Assembly: GCA_027924585.1 (NCBI GenBank)
Contig: BSBM01000232.1
Span: 29,398,001 to 29,462,000, forward strand
DNA length: 64,000 bases
Direction: 5' to 3'
Source: Larix kaempferi
Taxonomy: Eukaryota > Streptophyta > Pinopsida > Pinales > Pinaceae
The notes below the pieces were generated by a model. That model had not been told where the DNA came from. It saw nothing but the letters and a program-made list of their open reading frames with translations, and ran no database searches. Shown piece by piece: positions 1 to 9,224 of this stretch. Each line of letters begins with the position of its first letter. The stretch's first letter is position 1. The translations under genes were made by a program, and so were the position numbers.

Positions 1-1
1 T

Positions 2-3000
2 GTACAATTTCCTCATGAAGGAAAAGTTGTCACTATTGATCAATTGGATTACTGTATCCCAGACTCCCATCCGAACTCCACCAATACCGTTCCGTTATTG
101 GATCAACCTCGGTACCGGTTCCAAGACATAGGTGTTGGTCTCATGAAGGATTCATCCCTCATTGGAGTTTTTCCAGAGCTGGGAACCCATCTCCAACCAG
201 TCAACATGATTTCGTCACATGTCACCCCTTCCGATGATTCATGGGTGATTCCGAGTCCTACTCAGATCCAAGGCTATGGCAATTCCATGCCTTTGAACAG
301 AAACCTTGCAGCATATGACGCGATCCAATCAGCCACAGATTGGGTCGACTGTTCTACTGATCACACAGTGGCACAGCTCTCGACTGAAACTCATACACAC
401 CCACCATTGTTTGATCCTCTCAACTTGATTTGTCCTACTGACGAATCAATCATAGAGGTGATGTGCGGTAATGAGCCACCATGGGGAGATTTTCATCATC
501 GATCTTCATTCCCCACCATTCAGTCACTTGAGCCCGATACCAAATCCAGTGCTTCACTTGGGATGGTTCAAACCAAGTTCCCTACTTCCCTCGACGAAGT
601 ATTTTCCGAAGGCAACTTGGCCAACCTTATGGAAACCACTCCCATCGATATTTCAGTAAAGCCTGGTATCGTGGAAAACGTACACATTGGCAAAACATGT
701 ACTCCTCTCGAAACGGAGTTCTATAATGCCTACTTTAAAACTTTCCGTGATGTTTTCGCTTGGAGTTATGAAGAGATGCCAGGGATCGACCCGTCCATTG
801 TGGTCCACAAAATTCCAACTTTCCCTGGCGCCCGACCTGTTCGGAAAAAGCTTCGACCCGTTCATCCTCGTAAGGCAGCCGCCATTAAAGCAGAAGTTGA
901 AAAACTTTTGCGTGCTGGTTTTATCTATCCTGTCCCATTGACAGAATGGGTATCCAACATCGTCCCTGTAGCCAAGAAACAGGGAACGATCAGAGTCTGT
1001 GTTGATTACCGTGATTTGAACAAGGCTTGTCCCAAGGACAACTACCCAACTCCGTTTATTGACCAGATCATCGATAACTGTGCCGGAAGTGTTATCTTTT
1101 CATTTATGGATGGCTTTTCTGGCTATAATCAGATCGATATCCTCCCAGCCGACCAGCACAAAACGGCCTTTATCTGCCCTTGGGGGATCTTTGCATATCG
1201 AAAGTTACCTTTTGGCCTCAAAAATGCCGGGGCAACTTTCCAACGGGCGATGTCCTACGCATTTCATGACATCAAACATATCGTAGAGCCATATCTTGAT
1301 GACCTTCCCGCTCATTCCCGAACTCGGGAAGAACATCCAGATCACTTGAGTGCCATTTTCGAAAGGTGCCGGCGCTACAATATACGTTTGAACCCGCATA
1401 AGTGCGTCTTTTGTGTAGAAGCCGGAAAACTGTTGGGCTTCATAGTCTCCAAAGACGGGATACGTCTAGATCCCGCAAAGGTTGCAGCTATCATAGCCCT
1501 GCCTTCAACTACCAATATTCCAGAACTTCAATGTTTGCAAGGGCATGCAAACTTTCTACGCCGTTTTATCTGTAATCTGTCCGAGATAACAAAAGGCTAC
1601 ATGCGGCTTCTCAAGAAGAATGTTCCCTTCATATGGGATGATGAAGCCCAACGCTCCTTTGATAATTTAAAGGCAGCCTTAACCAAAGACCCTGTGATTC
1701 AACCCCCCAATTACACACAGGACTACATCCTTTATCTCGCAGCCTCGATTTCCACCATTGGTATGGTGTTAGTCCAGGAAGACCACAACGGCATAGAACA
1801 TGTGGTGTAATATCTCAGCAAGAGTCTTCTCGACTCTGAAACTCACTACTCACATGTTGAAAAGCTGGCTCTCGCAACAGTATTTGCTGTCCAAAGATTC
1901 CGTCACTACATCTTACTCCGCCAGACCACCGTTATCGCCGATTTCAATCCAATGTACTATATCCTCACACGACAAGTGCTTGGGGGCAAGTACTCCCGTT
2001 GGATTGTCATCCTTCAAGAGTTTGACTTGGAATTTGTCAAATCCAAGTCTAAAAAATCTCTGGTCTTCGCTGAGTTAATTTGTCACCTGCCCCGTGCTAC
2101 CGAGCAATCCGAGCCCATTGATTCTCTTCCCGATGAATCTTTGTTCCTCATTAGCACGTCCGATCCATGGTATGGGGATATTCTTTTATATCTCCAAACC
2201 CAACGCTTCCGTCCCGATCTCACCCGCGATGAACGACGACGTATCAGACATCACGCAAAATATTACCTTATAATGAACGATACTTTGTATCGACGTGGTG
2301 TCGACACTGTCCTTCGACGCTGTTTGACCTTAGATGAGGCGGAACGCGTTCTCAATGACTGCCACGCTGGAGCATGTGGTGGTCATCTCTCTGGGATGGC
2401 TACGGCCCAGAAAATACTGCGAGCGGGATACTTCTGGCCCTCGATTTTCAAAGACTGCATTGAAACAGTCAAGAAGTGTCCGCCCTGTCAATTCTTTCAT
2501 AGCAAAGCACGCTTGCATCCTGCTCCACTCCATCCTGTCATTGCCGTCGGCCCCTTTTCCAAGTGGGGCATCGATTTTATGCACTGTAAGCCCACTTCAG
2601 CCGGGGGGCATAGCTATGTCATAGTAGCTGTGGACTATTTTACAAAATGGGCTGAAGCGATGCCTACATATGCTGAAGACGGCAAAACAGCAGCGCAGTT
2701 CATATTCAATCATATCATAGCTAGATTCGGTGTCCCACAGTCTATTGTGACCGATCATGGTTCCCATTTCAGGAATCATATGATCGAAGAACTAAGTGCC
2801 AAACTGGGTTTTCGCCACGAAAACTCAACCCCGTATTACCCACAAGCTAATGGCCAAGTTGAAGCCATTAATAAGGTCCTGAAACGAATGATTCAGCGCA
2901 TTGTGGGTACCCAAAAATCCAATTGGCACTCAGCCCTGTTCTCAGCACTGTGGGCATACCGAACCTTAGTGAAAAGTGCTATTGGGTTTACACCATTTCA

Positions 3001-3412
3001 ATTGGTGTACGGCCTGGAAGCCATTCTCCCGATTGAATGTGAAATTCCATCACTCAAGATAGCCATAGAGCTACTCCCACACACTACTTCCGAAGAAGAA
3101 CGGTTTCTATACCTATCCAAGCTAGATGAAACCCGCCGCGACGCCGCTTTGGCTAATGAAGCTCACAAAAAACGCGTCAAAGCTCAATACGACAAATCCG
3201 TTCAACCTCGGATCTTCAATGAGGGTGACCTCGTACTTACATATGATCAGATGCATGATAAGCTTGGAAAAGGTAAGCTTGAATCTATGTGGTACGGCCC
3301 CTTCATCATAAAACGTGTCTTAGAAAAAGGAGCCTATGAACTAGTCGATTGTGATGGTACGCCATTGGCACGGCCCCGCAACGGGCTATACCTCAAGCGT
3401 TTCTACGCGTGA
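2..3412 (+). pseudogene. Tat1 pol: protease tail, RT, RNase H and integrase, with one in-frame stop
   Basis: The frame is open from the left edge, so the start is off-window. After a linker, RT covers roughly residues 250-480 of the visible frame, with the FGLKNAGATFQRAM block and the YLDD active site. A connection/RNase H domain follows, then integrase with an HHCC zinc finger (NDCHAG...CPPC), the three catalytic acidic residues (IDFM, VTDHGS, GQVEA) and a C-terminal tail ending in YLKRFYA. A TAA at 1808-1810 interrupts RNase H where homologues have tyrosine; the same frame stays open on both sides, so this looks like a single nonsense mutation. The first catalytic Asp of this RNase H is Ala (LYLAASIS), a loss also seen in Tat2 and Tat3. 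Confidence 0.9.
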
Positions 3413-3533
3413 GGTTACCCCACGCGGGTTACTTCTTGTACATAATGTACTTAGTTTGCTTTTTGCTTTATTTTTAGTGTGCGCGTGGACCTTATGTATC
3501 TACTCTTACTTTGACTCGTGCCTTTATGCGCAG
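3413..3533 (+). other. Tat1 spacer between integrase and second RNase H; probable intron end
   Basis: The 121 bp between the integrase stop and the second RNase H is T-rich and ends in a splice-acceptor-like TTTATGCGCAG directly before the ATG at 3534. Tat2 and Tat3 also have an acceptor-like CAG directly before the same ATG. I could not fix a donor: GAG|GTTACC just after the integrase stop is one candidate. An acceptor for a subgenomic transcript starting farther upstream would fit equally well. Confidence 0.4.
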
Positions 3534-3947
3534 ATGTCTACCTACTTTGGATTCGCTGACGGTGCAAGCCGACATACCCGGAATCTCGCTTCCGCAGCAT
3601 GGGTGATCTATTCCCCCACTGGCGAGTTGATTTCTTCAGGATCCAATTGTTTAGGTCCCGCAACCAACAATATCGCAGAGTACCATGCAGTCATTGGTCT
3701 CTTGACAGAGGTTGCTTCACTCGGGATTGACTCCTTATCGGTCTTTTTAGACTCCCAGCTCGTGGTTTCTCATCTAAACCGTGTTTACACAGTTCGTGAT
3801 CCTACATTACTTCGTTTATTTCGAAGAGTACGCCTCTTGGAACGGTCATTTGATTTTATCACATATCAACACATACCGAGAGAATTCAATTGTATTGCCA
3901 ATTCATTGGCTAATTACATTTTGGATTGGCATCTTGCCCATACATAA
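3534..3947 (+). CDS. Tat1 second (archaeal-like) RNase H
   Basis: An open frame of 137 codons encodes an RNase H like the extra aRNH domain of Tat elements, which degrades RNA in the RNA-DNA hybrid during reverse transcription. Visible motifs are GFADGASR (first Asp), NNIAEYHAV (Glu) and VFLDSQLVV (Asp). The last acidic position, Asp in Tat2 (NSVADQMAN) and Tat3 (NALADSFAN), is Asn here (NCIANSLAN), so the enzyme is probably inactive. I chose the ATG at 3534 because homologues start at the same point after a CAG acceptor. The frame is open farther upstream, but that part resembles nothing in the homologues. Confidence 0.8.
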   Translation: MSTYFGFADGASRHTRNLASAAWVIYSPTGELISSGSNCLGPATNNIAEYHAVIGLLTEVASLGIDSLSVFLDSQLVVSHLNRVYTVRDPTLLRLFRRVRLLERSFDFITYQHIPREFNCIANSLANYILDWHLAHT

Positions 3948-4149
3948 ACACATCATAAAAAATAAAATGCACAAGTCATTGTAAATATTTAGATCATAAA
4001 TAGGTCCATATCACTGTATATAAAAGTGTTTTTTCCAAAATACATAAAGTTTGTGTCAAAGACAAAATTGGGGATCAAATCCCATATAAAAAAATTGGCC
4101 CTCAAAGCCTACATATCGTGTACATGCCGCAAAAAGATCAAAAGACCAT

Positions 4150-5447
4150 CTAAGGAGATCTAGGAGACCTATCATGTCCCTCATCGGACTCCTCCCGCTG
4201 CTGGTGGTAACACATCACAGCTCGAACCACCTTGCGAAGAAGTCGACTGATACGACCAGGTACACCTACAGTATGCCGCTGGAGGTGGTAAGGGACGTCA
4301 TCCATCCGCATAGCAGGGATACCATGGGTCAATCCCTGCAGGTTCCTCTCAATGTCCCGGACGCCTCCTGCCTCGTCTTCATCTTCTTCTTCGACAGGGT
4401 CAGCTTGACGATCGACACCACCACGACGTAGTGGAGAGTATCCAGCTGGCCTCTGTGGTCCACGGTCTGCAACATGCATGCGAATATACATTAGGCGTCT
4501 TTTACACATTCTAAAAAAGCAATAAAAATTAAATATCCAAAAAGAAAAAATACATATCCATGAAGGTCATACCAGAGTTGTCCCAGTCATCATCTTCTGG
4601 CAAAGCCAAGTCGATATCCTCACGGAAATCTACTCCTGAATAGGGATAGTCGTCAATCATGACTATCTGCTCCTCTAGCCAAGAGAAAAAGTCCTCTCCA
4701 AAGGCTAGCCGCTGAGGTCCCCCGAGGCGTCCAGCGTAGTCACTCCATCGAGCCATCCATGGCTCAGTAGGTGGACGAGGATGCATAGATATCTGTGGAC
4801 GCAGTAATGGCACCCTTGCCAGAAAGAAAGTGACCAGGATACTCCCATAGCCAAACTGGGTATTTTTCCCAGTTCTACATTTGTGCACCTGTTCCTTCAT
4901 GTTGGACAACACTGCCTCACACCAGTGGAAAACTGTTCCTCCCATGCACTCTGCTGCGAGATTCACCTATGTGCGGGATGCCTGATGTGGGCTCACGCTT
5001 CCTGCTGCACGTGTAATAGTGAATAGCAAGGTTTTAAAAGGAAGATTTGTGACCTCTTTTATGGCCACTTTCCCACTCTTCTTACTCGAACCCGCCTGAC
5101 AATATCGAGCAATCAAATCATCCGTGCTTGATTCTGAAGTGGTGTACCTGGTAAAATTCGGCCGGGCTCCTCTTTTAGAGAGGCCCGTGAGGAAATAGAT
5201 ATCCTCGAGTTGGATCTCAAGCACATGCTCTCCCATTTGGAAAGCTTGGATATCGGGGTCCCACAATTGGACAAGGTGAGTAAGGAGCTTAGGTTGTTGG
5301 CGGATCCCTTTGGTCTTGAAAAACTTTAGCAAACCACATTCTCGCAATGCGGTCACGGTTGGTAAGTCATTTTCGGCTGCAAAATCGTCCGCTTCGTGCT
5401 CCCTCTCTTTCCAACTCACCATTTTGCTCCAAATAAGTTGCAAATCC
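4150..5447 (-). pseudogene. Tat1 antisense PMD (plant mobile domain) gene, broken by one stop
   Basis: The gene runs opposite to Tat1, tail to tail with the second RNase H (about 200 bp apart). The start is ATG at 5422 (MVSWKEREHE). PMD hallmarks include CGLLKFF and LEIQLEDIYFLTGLSKRG. Coding exons 5422-4573 and 4466-4150 are joined by a GT-AG intron (CTG|GTATGA ... TTGCAG|ACC) in phase 1, giving 389 codons. The Tat2 and Tat3 copies have this intron at the same place and phase. A TAG at 4967-4969 interrupts the frame where Tat3 has Tyr. A leader exon at about 5885-5772 ends in CAG|GTAAGAG and joins CAG|GG at 5447; it contains no ATG. PMD proteins such as MAIN/MAIL act in silencing and gene expression and also occur in transposons. 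The role inside this element is unknown. Confidence 0.75.
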
Positions 5448-5771
5448 CTGCAAAAAGGCAAACAAAGCAATCAGTAACTATTTAACAACTTACTTCCAGC
5501 AAAAAATTGGAGAAAATGTGATTTTTTGAACTTAAATTTCGCACGTGCCGCTCCTGGAGGACACCCTACCGCGCGGCAGTCCACAGTGCCGCGCCTCATT
5601 TTGGGGTTACAGCGCGGCACTGTTCAACAGTACCGCGCCTTTCGATAGGGCCCCCGCGCGGTAGTACGGTGAGCGATTCTTGCCCAAAAGGGCTTGCCAA
5701 AAAATTAATTTTTTCCCGGTGAAAACAAAAATTTCTTACATGAAATGAAAGAGGGGCTCAAGCACTCTTAC
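5448..5771 (-). other. Predicted leader intron of the Tat1 PMD gene
   Basis: Read on the minus strand, a strong donor (CAG|GTAAGAG at 5772/5771) and an acceptor after a pyrimidine run (TTTTTGCAG at 5450-5448) bound this stretch. Spliced, exon A reads without a stop into the PMD frame, but the first ATG is in the next exon. The intron carries the GC-rich half-site cluster at 5545-5665. Tat2 and Tat3 have equivalent introns, also with clusters. Confidence 0.55.
5545..5665. repeat. Tat1 half-site cluster 1: three inverted pairs with 17-nt spacing
   Basis: Three units each have a left arm, exactly 17 nt, and a right arm that is its reverse complement: 5545-5553/5571-5579, 5585-5594/5612-5621 and 5629-5638/5656-5665. 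The middle unit is perfect (AGTGCCGCGC and GCGCGGCACT, extendable to 12 bp). The spacers differ in sequence but not in length. The same 17-nt architecture recurs in the 3' LTR at 8034-8145. Confidence 0.85.
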
Positions 5772-5907
5772 CTGGCACAGACGGCGGTCGAAATGGTGTC
5801 CCAGAACTCTCGGTATCGATCCTTGAAATTTTGCTCCAAAATGGGTAAAAATGTCTCCTTTGGGTAAAAAAACACAAATGAATAGTAATTTCTATTTTTA
5901 CCATGCC

Positions 5908-5914
5908 TTATATA
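5908..5914 (-). promoter_or_regulatory. Candidate TATA box of the Tat1 PMD gene
   Basis: TATATAA on the minus strand lies about 135 bp before the predicted donor of the leader exon. The Tat2 PMD gene has TATAAATAG in the equivalent place. A (TTAA)n run follows upstream at about 5930-5955. Assignment rests on position and motif only. Confidence 0.4.
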
Positions 5915-6092
5915 GCATTTTTTCATATTTTTTTTAATTAATTAATTAATTACTATTTCAAATAAATAAACCCTTGTTCACATTGCTAATGCCCCGTTGT
6001 TGAGCATTTATTGACAGGATCTGCGGTAGAAATGGGATGCATTCATACCGGTGTTTATTCGTAATTTGACCTTCATATTGAGCCCACTTTAT

Positions 6093-6770
6093 CTTTTTCG
6101 TGCTCTGGATTTAAAACTTGAAAAAGATTCCAAGCGCTTTCACACCTGTGTCGTGCTTGTCAAACGCAAGTAAACGGTGTCGAGTACGGTCAACTTTACT
6201 CATGCTCGTTAAACGATGAGGAAAGTATTATCCTGGTTGTATTTTATTCTTTTTTTCGGACCAGAATAATTTAAAATTTACGAAAAAGACCATAGGAGTC
6301 CATAGTTAAGCTCTTTTCAGACTCCTTAAAATTGAAAAGATTGCCAAGTGATCTTGACTCTTTCACACTTGTAAAAGTATTTGAAAGGTCGTCTATTCGG
6401 TGATAGGTTACCCCTTTTTCGGCCCGTCTAGACTATTTTACGAGAAAGGTATACCTCAGTCCATCTCGGCTGGGAGAGTTCTCTCGGGAATTGTTTTACA
6501 CTTTTTCAGGATCGAGAGACTAAATTTTACGAAAAAGTACATTATGGAGCTTCCTTTAAGTTTTTCAGGCTCTCTAAATATGAAAAACTACCGAGTTTTC
6601 CTTCCTTGGACTCGTTAAAATATTAACATCGAAGGACCCACGTTGGGACGAACCTCTCCTTTCTCAGGTTCGTAAAACATGTGAGATTGGACTCATCCAC
6701 AAGATGAGCTACACCGAGCATCTGTTATCCTCTTCAAGCTCGTAAAACAAGAAAGAGGTACTCGTCCATC
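6093..6770 (+). repeat. Tat1 hairpin array with conserved loop and changing stems
   Basis: About a dozen inverted repeats follow one another on the element's sense strand. Examples of stems are ATCTTTTTC/GAAAAAGAT at 6093-6130, TCTTTTCA/TGAAAAGA near 6312-6341, AGTTTTTCA/TGAAAAACT near 6559-6590, and CCTCTTC/GAAAGAGG near 6730-6760. Loops keep a core close to GRCTCGTTAAAA (GCTCGTTAAAC, GACTCCTTAAAAT, GGACTCGTTAAAA). Stem sequences differ while pairing is kept. The same array type occurs in Tat2 and Tat3 at the same relative position. Confidence 0.75.
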
Positions 6771-7858
6771 ATGTCGGGGAAATATGGGGGAACAAGTCAA
6801 GTTTATCTATGGCAGCATTGTCAGTCGTTACCTTTGAACATGGCATGTGTCCATCTCTTGTCTATATCTAGGTATCCATCTTTCATTGAGTCATAGTCAT
6901 CATCATGGGTCGTCTCCCTGGCCACGAGTCCGCTCATCCGGTGTCTATCCTCTATTTATCAATAATCCCTGCTGCCAAGTCTTGTTACATGCCGTTATAT
7001 GTTCAAAGGGTTGCATTGTATCGAGTCATTCATTGTGTCAGGCCTCCGCTGTGTCAGTACATACTCCATTACTTCATCATCCTATCATATGTGCCGATTT
7101 CGTGTCGATGATGTGGGAATCATCATGGCCCACCTTCGACGAGTCTATTCCTGTCGACACCAAATCACTATCCGGGAATTAGACTTAGAGATCAACCATT
7201 AGTACCTTGGTACCTGCATGCCTCAATGGCAGGTTTCCTCGCGTTTGACAGTAGGTTCACATCATTGACCTGTGATCAAGCGATCTCTCGGATGCTCGAC
7301 ATCAACTCATTCATTCGCATTTCGTTGAGATGTACTACTGATACCTTGGGAATCATTGTCATCATTGGTGATCTCCCTCGCATTTTTTAACGGTCCACAT
7401 CATTGACCGGTAATCAAATGGTTTCTACCATGTTCGACTTCAACACCTTGTAATCACATGGTTAGATTCGTATCTTTTTGCGATCGGGTAGAAGACCCTG
7501 GACGCACCTCTACATTTCGACTGCGTCCAGGCTGCGATGGAGATGTCTCTTGTATTGTCACACAGATCCACTTATTGTATTGGTCGTGGCTGTGTCATTA
7601 TTATCTCATGGATCTACGATTGTTCATAGTAGCCATGATCTATCCACAGTTTACATTATCTCAGTACTCATGGATCTGCAATGTATTGGTCGACAGCCAT
7701 GCTTTGAGTCATCTATTTCCGAGCATGGGAATGCCCGCCTCGGTGGTATATCTAACACTTTGTTTCTATTTTCAGCTCCGTGTCACTCTCCTCGATGCTA
7801 TCTCTGCACATTATATTCGTAAAGTCTTTCGGCCATCAGTCCCTTCTGACCTCACACT
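6771..7858 (+). other. Tat1 3' non-coding region
   Basis: No coding sequence recognised. Short ORFs here have no family features. The composition, and phrases such as the repeated CATGTTCGACTTC-type segments, match the corresponding 3' regions of Tat3. Confidence 0.6.
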
Positions 7859-7870
7859 TTAGGGGGCATC
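7859..7870 (+). other. Tat1 polypurine tract
   Basis: TTAGGGGGCATC directly precedes the LTR start TGTTAT. Tat3 has TTAGGGGGCATC, and Tat2 has AGGGGGCAATT on its sense strand, in the same place. It would prime plus-strand DNA synthesis. Confidence 0.85.
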
Positions 7871-8033
7871 TGTTATACCTCTATATTTCACAGTGTCGCA
7901 TCCCCATTACAAAACAAGTTGACGACACTTTCCCTACTGTTTTAAACCATCCAGAAGAGACAGATGATGATTCAACCTTGAAGGTGAATCCACCCTGCCA
8001 AGTCTTGACCCACCTTGGACTTTATTTTCATAC

Positions 8034-8145
8034 ACTACCGCGCCTTGCTATCTTCCCAAAACGCGGTACTAGACACTACCGCGTTCTGTTTTTTCCCCAA
8101 AGCGCCGCAGTGCCGCGTTCTGCAGTCTTTGCAAAGCGCGGTACT
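8034..8145. repeat. Tat1 half-site cluster 2, in the 3' LTR
   Basis: Three units again have a fixed 17-nt spacer: 8034-8043/8061-8070, 8075-8084/8102-8111 and 8109-8118/8136-8145. Arms follow ASTRCCGCGY and its complement, with one to three mismatches per pair. The second and third units overlap by three bases. The cluster lies about 170 bp upstream of the LTR TATA box, a place suited to transcription or chromatin control. Confidence 0.85.
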
Positions 8146-8314
8146 CTTTTAATAGCTTTTTTCCCTTGGCTCATGGGATCTTGGATTTTCGAAGATAATG
8201 GAAGATTGGGTTCCTTGATTCGATCTCAACTCATCTCCTTCGATTAGAAACCCTGATCCACTTATCTCTCCTTAGATCCACCCATCTCTCTTGTTGGTTA
8301 ACCTCACCATTTAC

Positions 8315-8322
8315 TATAAAAG
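8315..8322 (+). promoter_or_regulatory. TATA box of the Tat1 LTR promoter
   Basis: TATAAAAG lies 445 bp into the LTR, where a U3/R boundary would be expected. No other good TATA motif is seen on this strand of the LTR. Confidence 0.55.
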
Positions 8323-8850
8323 AGAGGCATGCCATTGGAAAAGGGGAGGACTCTTGAGAGCACCAAACTTATGGTCTTGCAGCATTGTGGAGATAGCTAG
8401 AGGAGAAGACACTTGGAGTTGGAGGATTGGCTTGGACATCAAGCACCTTTTGTAAGTACTCTTCAAGTTGTAATGGAATAACTTGTCTTGTTTTCCCAAA
8501 TCATTTATGTTAATCTTGTTTTAATGATATGATTTGTATCTTTCACAGATTTAGATCCTAACTCATGTTTCAGGTTGCTAGAGAATAGTGCATTCTTGTG
8601 TTTTGGTTCCATTTTAACAGGTTCACTTGTGAGGGCCTGGAACTTGGAGCAAATACCAAAAACGAGCGTTTGGATATAAGGTCAGTTAAACTCCTTCTAT
8701 TCTCTTCAGCATTTTAATCCTGAGATGTTTGTTAGATCTAGGGATTCAAGGTTGCATTTGTTTTGTTTTGTTCTTAGCCTAGAGTTAGTTAAAGTCTGCT
8801 TTAGTCTAAGGGAATTTTGACTTATCCATAGGGCAGAATTCCACATAACA

Positions 8851-9222
8851 GATATATATCAACATACATGATCTACCTGATCATACATGGTATCCACCTG
8901 ATACATATACAGATACATGGTCCAAGCATCCAACATGATGCATATACAAATACATATAAATGATCTAACTGATCATATCCAGCATCCAACATGATGCATA
9001 CATACATATACATATAAATGATCCAAATGATCATATCCAGCATCCAACATGATGCGTACATACATATAAATGATCCAACTAATCATATCCAGCATCGTCC
9101 TGATGCATATATAGAGCAGTAACTGGAGCATCGTCCTGATGCTCATCATCCAGTGCTTACATCCACAGCCATGTGAAGGATCCTCCTTCCAACATGCTTG
9201 GAATGGCTTCAGCAAATGTCTC
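8851..9222 (-). repeat. C1 palindrome array between pol and 3' LTR
   Basis: On the sense strand short palindromes with variable flanks follow one another: GATCAGGTAGATC, GTATCAGGTGGATAC, GCATCATGTTGGATGC and GATCATTTGGATC types. The core (A)TCAGGT..GA(T) stays while the outer pairs change together. The same array is longer in C3 and C4. Confidence 0.75.
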
Positions 9223-9224
9223 CA

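Larger units (their letters stand above)
1..8850 (+). mobile_element. Tat1: Ty3/gypsy Tat-type LTR retrotransposon, 5' end outside window
   Basis: In order the element shows the end of protease, reverse transcriptase, RNase H, integrase, a second archaeal-like RNase H, an antisense PMD gene, a long 3' non-coding region, a polypurine tract and a 980-bp 3' LTR. The order RT-RH-INT followed by a separate second RNase H is typical of the Tat lineage. The 5' LTR, primer site, gag and most of protease lie left of the window. The LTR ends in TGTTAT and ATAACA. Sequence homologous to copia C4 resumes immediately after the LTR, so this element is inserted in copia C1. One in-frame stop breaks pol, and another breaks the PMD gene. 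Confidence 0.9.
7871..8850 (+). repeat. Tat1 3' LTR, 980 bp
   Basis: It starts TGTTAT after the polypurine tract and ends ATAACA, a short terminal inverted repeat. It carries the second 17-nt-spaced half-site cluster (8034-8145) and a TATA box (TATAAAAG at 8315-8322). The sequence after 8850 (GATATATATC) matches copia C4 at about 54636, so 8850/8851 is the insertion boundary. Confidence 0.85.

Noticed and set aside
4174-4431. Plus-strand ORF over the third exon of the Tat1 PMD gene
   Set aside because: The complement of an exon supported by conserved splice sites in three elements.
8873-9215. Repetitive ORFs rich in CWMLD and YMYV
   Set aside because: These are translations of the palindrome array of C1, repeated in C4. 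No gene.
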